Counted from the stretch's first letter, positions 35,447-47,800 are shown. The stretch is 64,000 bases of DNA from Patiria miniata (GCF_015706575.1 NW_024037076.1:9272777-9336776), one strand, 5' to 3'. Made by a program: numbers and translations. The notes: a model not told the origin generated them from the letters alone.

Positions 35447-36181
35447 GTTTAATGACTTTGAACCAATGCCAGTGTGGATGCCGTCCTGTATTCCACACTT
35501 GCTGTCCAAGATTGGTTTGAAGTTCAGTTGCCCGACAGCTGATTGAAGTGTCGACGCCAGAAGTTGGCCCACTACCTGACTACTTGGCCCGAAGTTAATT
35601 GCTGTCTACTTGAGCACTACCAGTGAGCAGTTGAGGTTCCCCCCCCCAAGATCCAGTTATCCAGTGCTTGGAGCAGTGCAGAGAGAGTCTTTCTTCCTCA
35701 GTTGACCCGTGTACATTGAGGAGCAGTTTGGAGAGCCGTCATGGACGTGTTCCGACCGGCCGTGGGAGCAGAGACAGGTGATTTCCAGTCCATTCAACCC
35801 TACATGCGTGTTCCGTAGCGACCTCAAGTTCAAGGTACCGGCATCCTTTCAAGAAGAACAGCCGTGCCGCCTGATCAACTGTTAACAGTTAACTGCATGA
35901 ACTCTAGGTGACCATTGACCAATGAACTGGTTTATTGTGAATTTCTTTCGGTCACAAAATATATTAAAATTTTGTTTCCAAGTTTAACCGTTCTTTGCTA
36001 TGTTTTGCATTGCTATTTCGGTTTATTCTTATTTGCCATATCATTTTGCTGTGTCATAATTACAACTAATATTGCCCTGTCTTGTGTATTTGCCATATTG
36101 CTAGTAGTAGTACCTGTTGGCCTACCTGTGTAATGAAATATTTGGCTTTCTGAAAATTAAGTTTTTGCACAAAAGAACATA
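35447..36181 (+). other. BEL/Pao leader, untranslated
   Basis: Between the 5' LTR and gag. A short hydrophobic reading frame at 35915-36133 looks like chance; no convincing gene. A tRNA primer-binding site was not identified next to the LTR. Confidence 0.5.
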
Positions 36182-37570
36182 ATGTCGGAGACTACTAGGT
36201 CAGGTTACAGGAGTGAATCCGGCACACATGCAAGCGTTACTAGCAAGCGTGCCAGGGTCAAAACCGCCACAGCGAAAGCCAGGTTAATGGCAGAAGCGAA
36301 ACGCTTAGAAGAGAAAAGGTTAATAGAACAGGAGGAGTTGAAGATGCAACAGAGAAGGAGGGAGTTTGATCTACAAGTAGAGCTGGACAAGGTCACAGCG
36401 GAGGAAAAAGTTCTGGATGAGCTTGAAGGTGAACCTCCGCCCATCGAAGCATCTCATCAGGAGAAAAGGTCAAGCTTTGGCTTGGAGACGAACATCAGTC
36501 ACCAGAGGCATGTCCGTCCATACTGAGTCTCGTCGGAAGTCTACATGAGGCTAACCCACTTGTACACAACCCTACTCTTCCAGTTTTTCCCTCACCCGAC
36601 TGCCCTGCATCAAACCTGCAGCGCCAGATGATTGACACGATGCTTCTGCCTAAATGCGAGCTCGTCAAGTTTAATGGTGATCCGCTGGATTACTGGGTTT
36701 TCATCCAGAGCTTCGATGGAGCCGTTGGAAACACTAGTGTTGGCGCTAACGCTAAGCTCAATCGACTCTTCCAGTACTGCGAAGGAGAAGCTTTGGAAGT
36801 CATCCGTTGTTGCGCCATGATGCAGCCGGATGAAGGTTACGCCAAGGCCAGAGAACTGCTTCGCGAGCGTTTCGGAAATGATTATAGAATTTCCGAGACC
36901 TGGGTAAGAAGACTTACAGAAGGTCAACAGATCATGCCAGGAGACTGCAGAGCCGTTCAGAAAATGGCGGATGAATTGAGAAGCTGTACACTTGCACTAA
37001 AGGCTATGGACAAGTTGGACGAGATCGATACCAAGAGGAGTCTAGCTTTAATTATGAAGAAACTCCCACAGTACCTTCAGTCGAAGTGGCGTTCCATGGC
37101 AGTGCAGCACCTCGATGAGACCGGTCGTTACCCTAGCATCAACAAGCTTGTGAAGTTTACCAGCAAGGCCGCTCGGGACGCGAATGACCCAATTTATGGT
37201 CTAGAGGAGCGCAACGGCAGAAAAAAGTTTACTCCAAAGAAGGGAGCAAACTTCAATGTACAGTGCCCCCGATGAAAAGGCCAGAAGCAAGCCAAGATCA
37301 TCGAATCAACGAGCGAGCAAAGCTAATGATTTCACCTCTGCAGTGAAGAGTACAATTTGTCCATTTTGCTCGGGAGGCCATTCCATTGTCACCTGTACAA
37401 GTTTCCGTAAGATGACCCCTGCTGATCGACTGAAAGTGGCAAGAGACAAGAGACTGTGCTTCATCTGTCTCACCATTAAGCGGCACTTTGCCGGAGAATG
37501 TGACCAAGCTTCCTGTGATGTGCCTGGATGTACGACAAGCATTCAAGACTGCTGCATGGTGCTTTCCTAG
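36182..37570 (+). pseudogene. BEL/Pao gag region (frame-broken)
   Basis: Three overlapping or adjacent frames. 36182-36526 is a Lys/Glu-rich coiled coil. 36628-37275 has the gag core of this family (CELVKFNGDPLDYWVFIQSF, then LPQYLQSKWR). 37256-37570 has Cys/His knuckles (CPFCSGGHSIVTC, CFICLTIKRHFAGEC). Capsid and nucleocapsid functions would be structural RNA packaging. Stops between frames mean no single product is made. Confidence 0.8.
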
Positions 37571-38826
37571 CATCGATTCCGAGTGGAGAGCGTGAGAACA
37601 CGCCTAAGAAAAGCGTTGACGCCCAGACGATCGGAGCCACCAGTTTTGTGTATGGCTCAGACGAGAAAGAGCGATCTAAAGTGGCCTTACCGGTGGTTCA
37701 AGACCTTGTGAGAGCCAACGGTAAGGAAGATCCCGTCAGGACCTACGCTCTACTTGACCCTGGGAGCAACAAAAGTTTCTGCTCCATGGAGCTGATAAAG
37801 ATGCTAGACATAGAAGGCAGTCCACAACCCCTTACCCTTGACACCCTCAGCAAGAGTTCACAAGTGGGGACACTCGAAGTTGCTCTTAGCATATCTGGCG
37901 TGAAGAGTAGCCGAGACAATGTGTTTCATCTACCTCGAGTGTACGCCTTGAAAGATTTTCCGTCACTGCGAGATAGTTGTGCTACGAGTGAAGATCTGAG
38001 CAGTTACAGACATCTCAGAGACATTCCAGTTCCAAGAGTATCCACGGAAGGTGTAACCATCCTGATAGGCCAAGATGCACCAGGGATGTTGATCCCCCTC
38101 GAAGTAAGGCATGCCAACGAGGGAGAGCCCTACGCAGTGCGAACGTCTCTTGGATGGACGATTAATGGCCCAGTTGGAAGCAAGGTGACAGAGAAGGCTT
38201 TCTCTAACTTTGTGCAAGGGAATCTGGAGGCCCAGGTGGAAAGATTTTGGAAGATAGATAGCTCTGGAACATTGGCTGATGATTCCCGTGCTGCATCGGT
38301 TGATGATATGAAGGCAATTAACATCTGGAATGAGTCAGTCAGCTTGGTGAATGATCACTATCAGCTAGCTATACCCTTCAAGTCAGATCCCCCGAACCTT
38401 GTGGATAACAGGCCCATGGTGGAATGGCGCCTGAGGAGTCTTGGCAAACGATTGTCCAAGAACACCGAGCTTCACGAAAGATACAAGAAGGAGATCGATA
38501 ACTTGCTGGAACGAGGTTTTGCAGAGAAGGTACAAGATGTGGAACTAGATGCTGCACCCGGACGGTGTTGGTATCTGCCACACCATTGTTTCATCAATCC
38601 CAACAAGCCAGAGAAGTTGAGGATTGTGTTTGATTGCGCCGCTAAAAGTCAAGGCAAGTCTTTGAATGACATGGTCTTACAGGGGCCGGACTTGATGAAC
38701 CGACTCGTTGGTGTTCTCGTGCGATTTCGTGAGCACCCAGTTAGAATAATGGCAAATGTTCCATCAGGTGCGGGTTCAAAAACAGGACAGAGACGCCCTG
38801 AGATTCCTTTGGTGGCCAGACGGTGA
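37528..38826 (+). pseudogene. BEL/Pao protease and N-terminal RT
   Basis: The protease motif LLDPGSNKSF lies at about 37.75 kb (aspartic protease, Asp-x-Gly-Ser). The RT lead follows (RPMVEWRLRSL, then HHCFINPNKPEKLRIVFDC). Frame is lost near 38.76 kb, just before the RT palm; FHQVRVQ continues in another frame. Confidence 0.85.
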
Positions 38827-39225
38827 TACCGTTAAATCCCCGACGTGTATCGCATGGCAGTGCACCTGTTTGGAGGCGTGTGGAGCCCCAGTTGTGCCAA
38901 CTTTGCCCTCAGACGGACGGCAGAAGATAATGTTGACGACTTCAATGCTGATGTTGTGGCTACAGTGAAGGAGAACTTCTTCGTGGACGACTGCCTGAAG
39001 TCCCTAGATTCCGAGGGTGAAGCAGTTGAGACGGTGAAGCAGTTGACTGACATACTGGCGAAGGGAGGTTTCCGCCTGACAAAGTGGATTAGCAATAGCA
39101 GAAGAGTAATTGAATCTGTGCCGCCGGAAGAGAGAGCCAAGGGTGTCAAGAACCTTGATCTTAGTCAAGAAGATCTACCTGTTGAGAGAGCGTTGGGAGT
39201 CCATTGGGATACTGAGCACGACTAA
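38756..39225 (+). pseudogene. BEL/Pao RT palm (FVDD)
   Basis: Frames at 38756 and 38845 carry MFHQVRVQ...DALRFLW and FFVDDCLKS (38977-38994), the RT catalytic motif of the family. The frame ends TGA-free until 39225, where the alignment to the family is cut by a LINE insertion. Confidence 0.8.
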
Positions 39226-39230
39226 CTCAG

Positions 39231-40130
39231 AATCGCCACATTCTCACTTGAAATCGCCACATTGATGTTTTATGTAGTAAAATTTCTAAAAATTGTTGGG
39301 TTTATGAATCGTCTGAAGAATTGTGTACCTAAAAACATTCTTTTAACATTATATAATTCCTTTATTCTTTCATACTTGAATTATGACCTACTTTCTTTTG
39401 GGGGATCTTCAACTGTACATGGCTCCAACAAACTTTTTAAGTTGCAGAAGAAAGCTGTTCGTATTGTAAATAATGCAGGTTACTTTGATCATACCACTCC
39501 TTTATTTGCCAAACTTAATATTCTGAAACTGAATGATCTCTACCACCACTGACTGGGTATACTTATGTTTAAATATACTCACAACATGCTCCCTCCAATT
39601 TTTAATCATCTATTCTCATTTACTTCTTCTGTTCATTCATATGAAACACGTAGTTCATCGAAAGGTGATCTGTTTGTGAGAAAAAATAGAACTTCCTTTT
39701 TTAGAAACAGTCCATTTCAACGTGGTGTCATATACTGGAATGAACTCAATATTGGTTTAAAAGAGTGTACTACTGTGGTTTCATTTGCTAAAAAAATTGA
39801 AAAAAAATCGATTATCAATACTTACACTTTTACTTAAAAAACATTTTCTTCTCTGCTTTGCTTAGTCATTATTTTACATATTGTACCGGGTCTCACTCTT
39901 AAACATATTGTCCTGTCTTAGTCCGTGTGTAGTTAGTGGTTTAAGTTTTGTCCTGTCCCAGGGATAGGTACAAAAGCAGTGCTTCACCTTTTTCCTTTAT
40001 GTTGACATTATTTAATATTTACACTTAATTGCATACTGTCTGTGAAGAATGTTTTGTTTATACATATATATACTGTTTTTCTGTCTGAATTGTTACCGAG
40101 GATGTCAATGTGAAAATAACTGTCGAATTG
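39231..40130 (+). mobile_element. 5'-truncated LINE (CR1/Jockey type) inside BEL RT
   Basis: Two frames at 39262-39552 and 39565-39837 carry the C-terminal tail of a LINE ORF2 (LYNSFILSYLNYDLL, LFKLQKKAVRIV, FAKLNILKLNDLY). The rest is AT-rich 3' UTR. The 12-mer aatcgccacatt occurs twice at the left edge (39231 and 39252). BEL coding resumes near 40.13 kb (RRGLLSVICSVYDPLG). Confidence 0.75.
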
Positions 40131-40131
40131 A

Positions 40132-41367
40132 TTGAGAATGAAGATCAAGTCAAAACCTGGTAGTCAGACAAGAAGAGGCTTACTGAGCGTCATCTGCTCA
40201 GTGTATGACCCATTGGGGTTTGTTTGCCCGTACGTCCTTCGGGCGAAACTCTTCTTTCAGAACGAGTGCCGAATCGTTGGCAAGAGCTGGGATGATCCCT
40301 TAGAGGCCGAAACTCAGGATCACTGGGCGAAGTGGTTAGATGAGCTTCCTCTTTTGAACAAGTTTGCTGTTGAAAGATGCCTCGTGCCAAGCAACTTCGG
40401 AGAGATAAGTGAATGCCGTTTGCATCACTTTTAAGATGACTCTCAAGATGCGTATTAGAGTGTATCTTATGCTCTTTTTGTCAATTCTGCGGGAGAAGTC
40501 CACTGTAGTTTCCTGATAGGAAAATCACGCCTGGCACCTTTGAAGACGATGACGATACCCAGACTGGAGCTTTCTGCAGCAGTAGTAGCTGTAAAGATGG
40601 AGCAGATGCTACGAAGGGAGCTGAAACTGAACGTCTGCGGGTCCACGTTCTGGACTGACAGCATGCGTGTGCTGCAGTACATCAAGAACACATCAAAGCG
40701 CTTACACACGTTTGTAGCCAACAGGGTGGCTGTCATACATGATGGTTCATCTGTTGACCAGTGGCGATGTGTAAATACGGATCGAAATCCTGCTGATGAC
40801 GCATCGATAGGCCTGGATGCACACAACATGATCTCCAAAGAAAGGTGGAGAAAGGGACCAGAATTCCTCTGGCAGGATGAGAAGAGTTGGCCAGTAACTC
40901 CTCAAGCTCCAAATCTTCTCGAGACGGACCGGGAAGTGAAAAAAGTAGCAGTGTCACGAGCTACGGGAGGCGCAGTGACAGCTGATCCCGTGGCAAGACT
41001 TATCAGCAAGTATTCCAGTTGGAACCGTCTAAAGAAGGCTGTGGCGTGGGTCCTGCGTTACAAGAAGTGGTTGATTGAACACAGATCTCGATCCATATGG
41101 AGTGGAAATCGACTGACCGCAGCAGAGATGGATGATGCAGAACTTGCTGTAACAAGATGCGTGCAAAGAACCAACTACGTGCAGGAGATCCGAGACTTAG
41201 AGAAGGGGAGACGTTCAGTCCAAAGGCAAAGTCCCATCTACAGTCTTGAGCCAATTATCGATGATAACGGTGTTCTGAGACTAGGTGGTAGGCTCAGACA
41301 AGCGCCCGTAGAGGAGAGTCGAAAGTTCCCTCGATTCTACCTAAGCATCATCATGTGTCAACCCTGA
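40132..41367 (+). pseudogene. BEL/Pao RNase H/A17-type region
   Basis: 40132-40434 has SVYDPLGFVCPYVLRAKLFF, a signature that follows the RT in BEL/Pao. 40540-41367 (275 codons) has PRLELSAAVVAVKM and FWTDSMRVLQYI (RNase H-like) and extends toward the integrase (RLGGRLRQAP). A stop at about 40432 separates them. Confidence 0.8.
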
Positions 41368-42671
41368 TTGTTCGTCATGCACATGATACCCTGTCGGGTC
41401 ATTCAGGCAAGGAACTTGTAATATCTGTAGTGAGACAGCAGTATTGGATTCCGAAGGCCCGGTCACTGATCAAGAATATCTTGAAGGCATGTGTTGTCTG
41501 CAAGAGACTGCAGGGAACACCACAGAAACAACGGATGGCAGATCTTCCCGAATGCAGAGTTACTCCAGGAAAACCTCCATTCAGTTATGTGGGTGTTGAT
41601 TGTTTTTGGGCCTTTCTATGTGAAACGTGGTAGGAGTAAAGAGAAATGCTATGGATGTCTCTTCACGTGCCTCTCCACAAGAGCCATACACCTTGAGAGT
41701 CTCCATTCACCGGAGACAGATTCATTTCTGAATGCCTTCATGAGGTTAGCAGCTAGACGAGGTACACCAGAGAAAGTGCTCTCTGACAACGGAACCAACT
41801 TTGCTGGAGGCGAGAAAGAAATAAGACAGGCCATCTCCCAACTCGAGAAGGATAGTCAGTCGCATGGATTCTCCCTTGTCAAGCACATTGAATGCAAGTT
41901 CAATCCACCTGCAGCTTCGCACATGGGTGGTGTCTGGGAACGGCCAATACGGACCGTACGGAAGGTGCTAGTTATTATTATTATTATTATTAATCATTTC
42001 TGGTAATGAAACCAAGGATTCCTCAAAAGCGCCCTAGGCACTGTAGCTCGCAAGCCTGAAGAAACCTGTGGAGAGAAGACAATGAGAAGAAGTTACAGTT
42101 TTAGAGGCGGGAGGAAAAGCCCAGAAGAATATTCTGGGGAAAACCCACGGAATCAGGCAGGGACTGAAAACCCAATCCACATATTGGCCCAGGCGGGATT
42201 CGAACCCGGGTCACAGCGGTGGAAGGCGACGAAAGTACCGCTACGCCAACCTGACTCCCCAGGAGCACTTCTGAAAGACCAAGTTCTAGATAACGAGCGC
42301 CTGGGTACCATATTTTGTGTAGCCGAAGCCATAGTCAATGATCGGCCTATCACCGCTGTCTCTGATGACCCGAATGATTTGGAGGCCCTCACGCCGAGTC
42401 ATCAGCTCAAATTCAGACCTGGGCAAATTCAGACTTACCAACCGTGCAGCGGCGGCAAAGATGGATTGAGCCACAAAGAAACATCAAGTCAGGCGATATT
42501 GTGTTGGTCAGAGACGACAACACTACTCGAGGCCAGTGGCCACTGGCACAAGTAACGAGGACTTTCCCTGGCGTAGATGGACTGGTACGCACAATGGAAG
42601 TTCTGACACGCGGTGGCATCCTCAAGAGGCCAATTACCAAACTTTGCCTTCTAGAAGGTGAACTGGATTGA
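41355..42671 (+). pseudogene. BEL/Pao integrase and C-terminal domain (interrupted)
   Basis: HHCC zinc site (HAHDTLSGHSGKE, then CVVCKRLQG), core with VDCF, SDNGTNF and GGVWE supplying the D, D, E residues, then a C-terminal DUF5641-type domain at 42444-42671 (GDIVLVRDDNTTRGQWPLA). A frame change at about 41.6 kb, a SINE at 41.97-42.27 kb and another shift near 42.43 kb break it. Confidence 0.85.
41972..42266 (-). mobile_element. tRNA-derived SINE
   Basis: Minus-strand head with an A-box-like GGCGTAGCGG and B-box GGGTTCGAATCCC (plus-strand 42196-42208). A body of about 170 bases follows, with a tail of seven ATT/TAA repeats at 41973-41994 on the plus strand. Inserted in the integrase region of the BEL element. 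Transcription would be by RNA polymerase III. Confidence 0.75.
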
Positions 42672-42903
42672 AGATATCAGCAACTGAGCTTTACTCTACC
42701 AATTATAACTAAAGTTTTGTTTTGCTTTTTGGATTTCTGGTTGACTGAACATTTGTAAAGAATTTGAATCACTTAAGCCTTTTGTTGGAGTATTTTTTAA
42801 TGTTAAACTGCATAAATTTAGTCATTGTTATATTTGTTATTAATTGATTAATGGTTAATTGAATGTGTCAATGTTGGCCTGTAGAGCAACATTTAAGGGG
42901 CCG

Positions 42904-43943
42904 TGAATGTCAAAAATGTTTGTCAGCGGGCGTTGTAGCGCGCGCGCCTGGCGCACGCACGCCTTTGCGCGTGTGCGCTGCGCTTACAAATAATTGTTCG
43001 AATTCATATTACTAGTTTCTTCATTGATTTTTCACATTTTTGTAAAATAAACAATGTTCATAGAAGTGTGCTACAAATGCCAACAAAGTCGTAAGTAAAT
43101 TAAAATACTCTTTATTGATTCGTTCATTTTCAAACTACATGGATATTCATGACCAAAATATGATGTATATTGTTAAGGGAATAAATGTGTGCTCCGGAGG
43201 TTTTTATCACTCTGTTTAATACCACTTAGAGTCTGGGTGCTGATAATTACCCGAGCCGGAGGCGAGGGTATTTATCAGCACCCAGACTCTAAGTGGTCTT
43301 AAACAGAGTGATAAATACCGACGGAGCACATATTTATTCCCATTCATAAATACCTTTTCGGTAAAAAAAAATCATATAATTCGTTCAAAACATCCCGATT
43401 TTGTTCAACAAATTCACTTTATGCTTTTTGAAACATCCCTCCTGCAAAATAATGGAGTGTTCAGCTGGCGAGTAAGATGAAAACAACCCTTTTATGGAGA
43501 TTGACGAGCGCGTATCATGTTCTACGCGAAGTAGCGCAGAACGCACCTGGCGCGTTGTGTTTTGAATTTAGAACTATAAAATTCTAACTCCCTGGAAGTG
43601 TTGCGCATGCCTACGTGAGGATTGTGAACGTTCAACCAATGAAACGACAAGAGGCACTGGATTTTTAGGAGTCCACATTTTATTGTGACACTGGAAAAGT
43701 GTTTAAGACCAGCTAGCCATGTCTTTATCATCCGTTTAATACCGGCCACGTGACGGGCTCTCGACCATTAGGAATGGCTAAACTGTCTGAGGTATTTATG
43801 AATGCTTATTAATTGGAACCTATCGTAATGTTTGTATTGTTTTTCATATTTATTGTTACAGATTAAACGAAGTTATCACCAGTCGTGTGATGTCGGTGAC
43901 CAAATTATTTATAGCACAGCGGCCGCCGTCGGTATCTTCTACA
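42904..43943 (+). repeat. 3' LTR of the BEL/Pao element, with insertion
   Basis: Starts after a purine-rich tract (TTAAGGGGCCG). It carries an extra GC-rich alternating segment at about 42940-42985 (gcgcgcgcctggcgcacgca...) absent from the 5' LTR, and a palindromic insertion at about 43173-43805. Ends TTCTACA before agtcc. Confidence 0.85.
43173..43805. mobile_element. Palindromic DNA element in the 3' LTR
   Basis: 43175-43342 is a near-perfect palindrome with about 78-base arms (aagggaataaatgtgtgctc against gagcacatatttattccc). A further 460 bases end with cattcataaatacct at 43341 and its inverse at 43790-43804. TTAA occurs at both ends, suggesting a TTAA-type target site. Its limits are set by comparison with the uninterrupted 5' LTR. 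Confidence 0.65.
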
Positions 43944-44211
43944 AGTCCCTTAATACTTTGTTTCCATGTCATAAATTTGATTCTATTAAAATTCTGAAAA
44001 AAAAAAAAAACTTTAAAGACGGGGGACATAATCACACGCGTCTGTATACATAAGGAACCATGGACACAGGCTCTGGCTTGAATGAAGAAAAAGTTGGAGT
44101 GTCTTGATTTTATACCCCACTACCGTAAGACCCACTTTAAACTAGCTTTATCTTCATCAACATAAAACTTAATATTTAAAAGCTTATAAGTTCGTAACTT
44201 AAGTATCTAGG

Positions 44212-45205
44212 TTGACAGTACCGCTTCTCTCTATGGTTATGGGTTTCTGTAATTATAGGCTTAGGCCCATAATGTTTAACGTTTTCAATTCGGGAAAAAA
44301 GGGAATGGTTTCTGTAAGTAGGCTAGGGCCCAAAATAAAGTGTGGAGTCTGTCAGTTTACGTGGAAAGGTAAGGGCATTCGAGCACTGATTGAAGAGCAC
44401 AAACCTGATTTGATCTGCATCAACAAAACCCACTCAGACAGCTCTATTCGGAATTCTGTACTGTGAACTGTTTCCTGAGGCCTTTTTCCAATGTTTATAG
44501 GAAAGACCGAACTCTTTTTTCTATTACACTATTAACATGAGTAGGCTTGCTTTCCTTTTCAAGAACTGGATACCGAGTCTGAAATTATTTGGGATGAAAT
44601 TTTGCTCCAAGGCTGTTACTATCGCTTACATTCGCTAACCCTAGCGTCTAGCGAACGGAAGTATATTGATTCACCATTGGAAAGGATTCTGCAGATCTCT
44701 GAAGTGTGCCAAATTAAGCGGTGACTACAGTGCCAAATCTATCAGTTGAGGGAAATGGGATACAGACTTTTACATCAGGCGATACCCATCTCATTGACAT
44801 GTAAATAATGCACTTCTTGCTTCAGCATGTTCTGGAACCATCACGTAGGCCTATCACTGAAACTTCCAATAACACCTAGGATTTGGTGTTTCGTTCCGTT
44901 CCAAGCAGTATTGTGCAAGATGAAGCCCTACACCCAAGGCGCCATTTTCGCAACACGACTACTGCTAACGCGCCTAGACAGCGCCGTGGCATCTCTGACA
45001 CCATCCCTACATTCAAGATGACGCAGAAAAATATCAAAGGTATCCTGGGCGATTACCACATCCGCAGCCTGAGCAAACATTGCTTCCAACAGTTATACTA
45101 AATGAATACAATTTGATTAATAACAGTGCAATAGCTTACCTTCATGGTACTTTTTATGCTTCAACAAATGTATTTTTATCTTGGGGGAATTGTCACCGAA
45201 GATTA
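44212..45205 (+). repeat. Second copy of the LINE mosaic
   Basis: Collinear with 4.62-5.76 kb: CQFTWKGKGIRALIEEHKPDLICINKTH, the same GDY remnant, then ILGDYHI followed directly by the 3' part (caattatacta-like, LINNSAIAYLHGTFYA). Coding is broken. It abuts the BEL integrase remnant at 45247. Confidence 0.55.
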
Positions 45206-45246
45206 TCAATGTTTATGCTGTTAAACAAAGTATTATATAGCGTTTT

Positions 45247-47800
45247 AATCCACCCAAAGCTTCCCACATGGGGGGAGTTTGGGAACGTTTGATTGGTCTA
45301 GTCAAGAGAGTCATGGTGGCTGTACTTCCCAGAACAGTTGGGTTAACTGACACAATTTTGTGTTCTGTATTTTGTGAAGTGGAGGCCATTGTTAATGGGC
45401 TACCGTTGACCAAGGTGAATGATGATCCCAGTGACCCTGCTGTTATAACACCTAATCACTTATTGCTCTTGAGAAACAGTTCCAGTTATCCGCCTGGTAG
45501 GTTTAGTCATGAGCATTTGCGTAGTCGTTTGAGACATGTTCAGCATTTGGCTAATCAATTTTGGCGAAAATGGCTTAAGTTTTATTTGCCAGAATTACAG
45601 AGACGAACTAAATGGGTGAATCCAGCTAATAACATTGCTGTTGGTGACCTAGTGCTGGTTTCAGTGGAAATGTCTCCTAGGAACCTGTGGCCTCTCGCCC
45701 TTGTTAAGGATGTAAACTATGGTCGAGATGGTCTGGTTAGGTCAGTAAAATTGAAGACTCGAGCTACAGAACTTGTACGTCCCATCACCAAAGTGATTTT
45801 ATTAGAAGGGTCGGGTTCCTCTTGAATTGTAGATTCGTCATGCCATGAATAGAATTCACCAATTGATAATATTTAATGTACATGTACACCAGATTAAGAT
45901 TGAAGATGAGAACATATTTTTATGCATTTGCTCGCTGTATATAAATGTACAAGTATTGTAAAGACAACCCACTTCTGCGAATAATATCGCAAGATTACAT
46001 GTATTTCCTAATGACTATTTTTGTAATTCCATTAAAGTGATGTTTAATTTATAGTTTGATGTTGCATGAATTGCTGCCCCCTCATTAGTGGTTAATGTCG
46101 ATTTGCGTAGATTGGTGAAATGTCAAGTTACATGTTGGACGGTGATCGTGATTTTGAATCAGCGATTATACTGTGTAAGAGTATTTATAATTGTATTAAT
46201 TTCCGCAGTTATATTGTATAAGATTAATGATTGTATATGTCTCGTGCACTGTAAACAATTTGCCCGTAATTTTACGGTAAAAGAACTGTCAAACGGGTTG
46301 CCAACAAAAGACCGTAAAATTACGGTCAGTTACGGTTTTCCAAAAATGACGGTGACCGTAATTTTAACACGAATTTCCCGTAAATTTAACGGCACTTTGC
46401 CGTAAAGTAATGGAATACAAAGTGGGTGGCGTCAGAGCTGAGTGTAGGGGTAGGGAGGGGGGGGTAGGTTCCAGTTACTGCAGCTGGGAGTCGGGTATGC
46501 ATACGTTTTACAGCTCGTCTTTTACACGCATAGTGGTTTTCAAATCACTTAAGGTGAAATTATCTTTAAGTTGTAACATAACTTGCATCTGTAAGTTATA
46601 ATTTTCATTTACAACTTTTTACCAATCCCACAGAAAGGGGTCAACCTATTGCTGGTCAACACCGCAGGATTAGCTGCTTGGCTCTCTAAATTTCGCAATA
46701 TTAAAGCATTACGGCTTTGAAATCCCAATGATCAGCACGTAGCGAACGTTGCGTGGGTGCACACGAATCACAGCTTTAAAAAATAGGCGGTTGTGAGGGT
46801 TTGAAAGGGGAGGGGTTTTGAAAAGTTACGAAAACAAAGCATTGTGAATCCCAGCCTGCGTCAGGTCACCAAGTTTTACGGGAAATGCACGTAGCACGTT
46901 CTTTCTTGTGACGGTTCGAGCAATAACGGTAATAAACCGTAAAAAATACGGAAAATGGACAGTGTTTTTACGGGTTTTCTTTACAGTGTGGTTATAGTGG
47001 ATAATGGTTTATGATTTATGATTGTATAGACACTTGTGGTTATGATATATAATATTTGTGTATGTCTTGGTTGAATGTCATTCAAGGGGGAGTGTTATCG
47101 CTGCTGATAAGTTTTTCTTATTGATAAGCTAACCAATGTAATTTGAATGGAACGTTCATCGTCTGGTTCTTTTATGTGGCTTAATTTACAATTCAGATTG
47201 ACTTAATTTGAATAGTATGTCTTCCTTGTGTTTTTTTGTCGTCTTAATATATTATTATTCATCTTTGCTTAATTTGCATGGAATGTCACGTCACATCGCA
47301 TTGCTTCACCAATGGCATGGCAGAATACGCTTATCACGTGTAGTATGGGTATTTAAGCGTGGGAATTTCCAATACGCTTCAGTCTTCGTCACGTCGCCGA
47401 AAGCTGTGAAGACTGTAATATAAGTTTCGTCCTTATTTTCTGCACTTTAATTTATATTTATATAGGACATTTCACAATGTGACATTATCCTATTTTGTGA
47501 GTGTTTATCTGTGAATTTTGGCTTACTTGACTTTATACCGGCGTATTTAGTTGCAAAAGGTCATTCATGTAGGCACTAAAATGTACGTGTGCTTGTGCAC
47601 GCGTGTTTTTTGGTTTACCAGTTACGATATTGATTGAAGTGCTGTTATCTGTTAATTTATGCTTGTATTTACAGCACCAGAATGCCGGCCGCTGTGAACC
47701 CAGAAAACCTCTGTATACTCCAGTAAACTGCATAAATTCCTGATACCCATCCATTGTGTGTAGCGACGGGTGTTGGCCCCGCATACGATTTGTGAGTTAT
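45247..47800 (+). mobile_element. 3' part of a second BEL/Pao element
   Basis: 45247-45825 is open and encodes the end of an integrase (ASHMGGVWERLIG) and a DUF5641-type tail (GDLVLVSVEMSPRNLWPLA), ending in TGA. A 3' UTR follows, interrupted by a TIR element. A purine tract (caagggggag, 47083-47092) and a probable 3' LTR starting TGTTATCGCTG at 47093 come next. The LTR end is not defined and the 5' part of the element is missing. Confidence 0.7.
46247..46988. mobile_element. TIR element with TACGG-rich ends
   Basis: Begins cactgtaaac and ends ttacagtg. Subterminal repeats of CCGTAATTTTACGGT type are dense at 46268-46400 and again at 46920-46975. No coding capacity; a MITE of about 740 bases within the 3' UTR of the second BEL copy. 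Confidence 0.6.

Larger units (their letters stand above)
35071..43948 (+). mobile_element. BEL/Pao LTR retrotransposon, decayed, with nested insertions
   Basis: LTRs at 35076-35446 and 42904-43943 start TG and end CA. The 5-base duplication agtcc flanks both sides (35071-35075, 43944-43948). Order on the plus strand is leader, gag, CCHC region, protease, RT, A17-type region, integrase and DUF5641-type tail, as expected for BEL/Pao. The coding part is broken by repeated +/- frame changes and stops. Insertions are a LINE 3' end (about 39.24-40.13 kb), a SINE (about 41.97-42.27 kb) and a palindromic element in the 3' LTR (about 43.17-43.80 kb). Not autonomous as it stands. Confidence 0.9.

Noticed and set aside
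35915..36133. Hydrophobic 72-codon frame in the BEL leader
   Set aside because: Could suggest a membrane protein, but no start context or conservation can be shown; AT-rich leader explains it.
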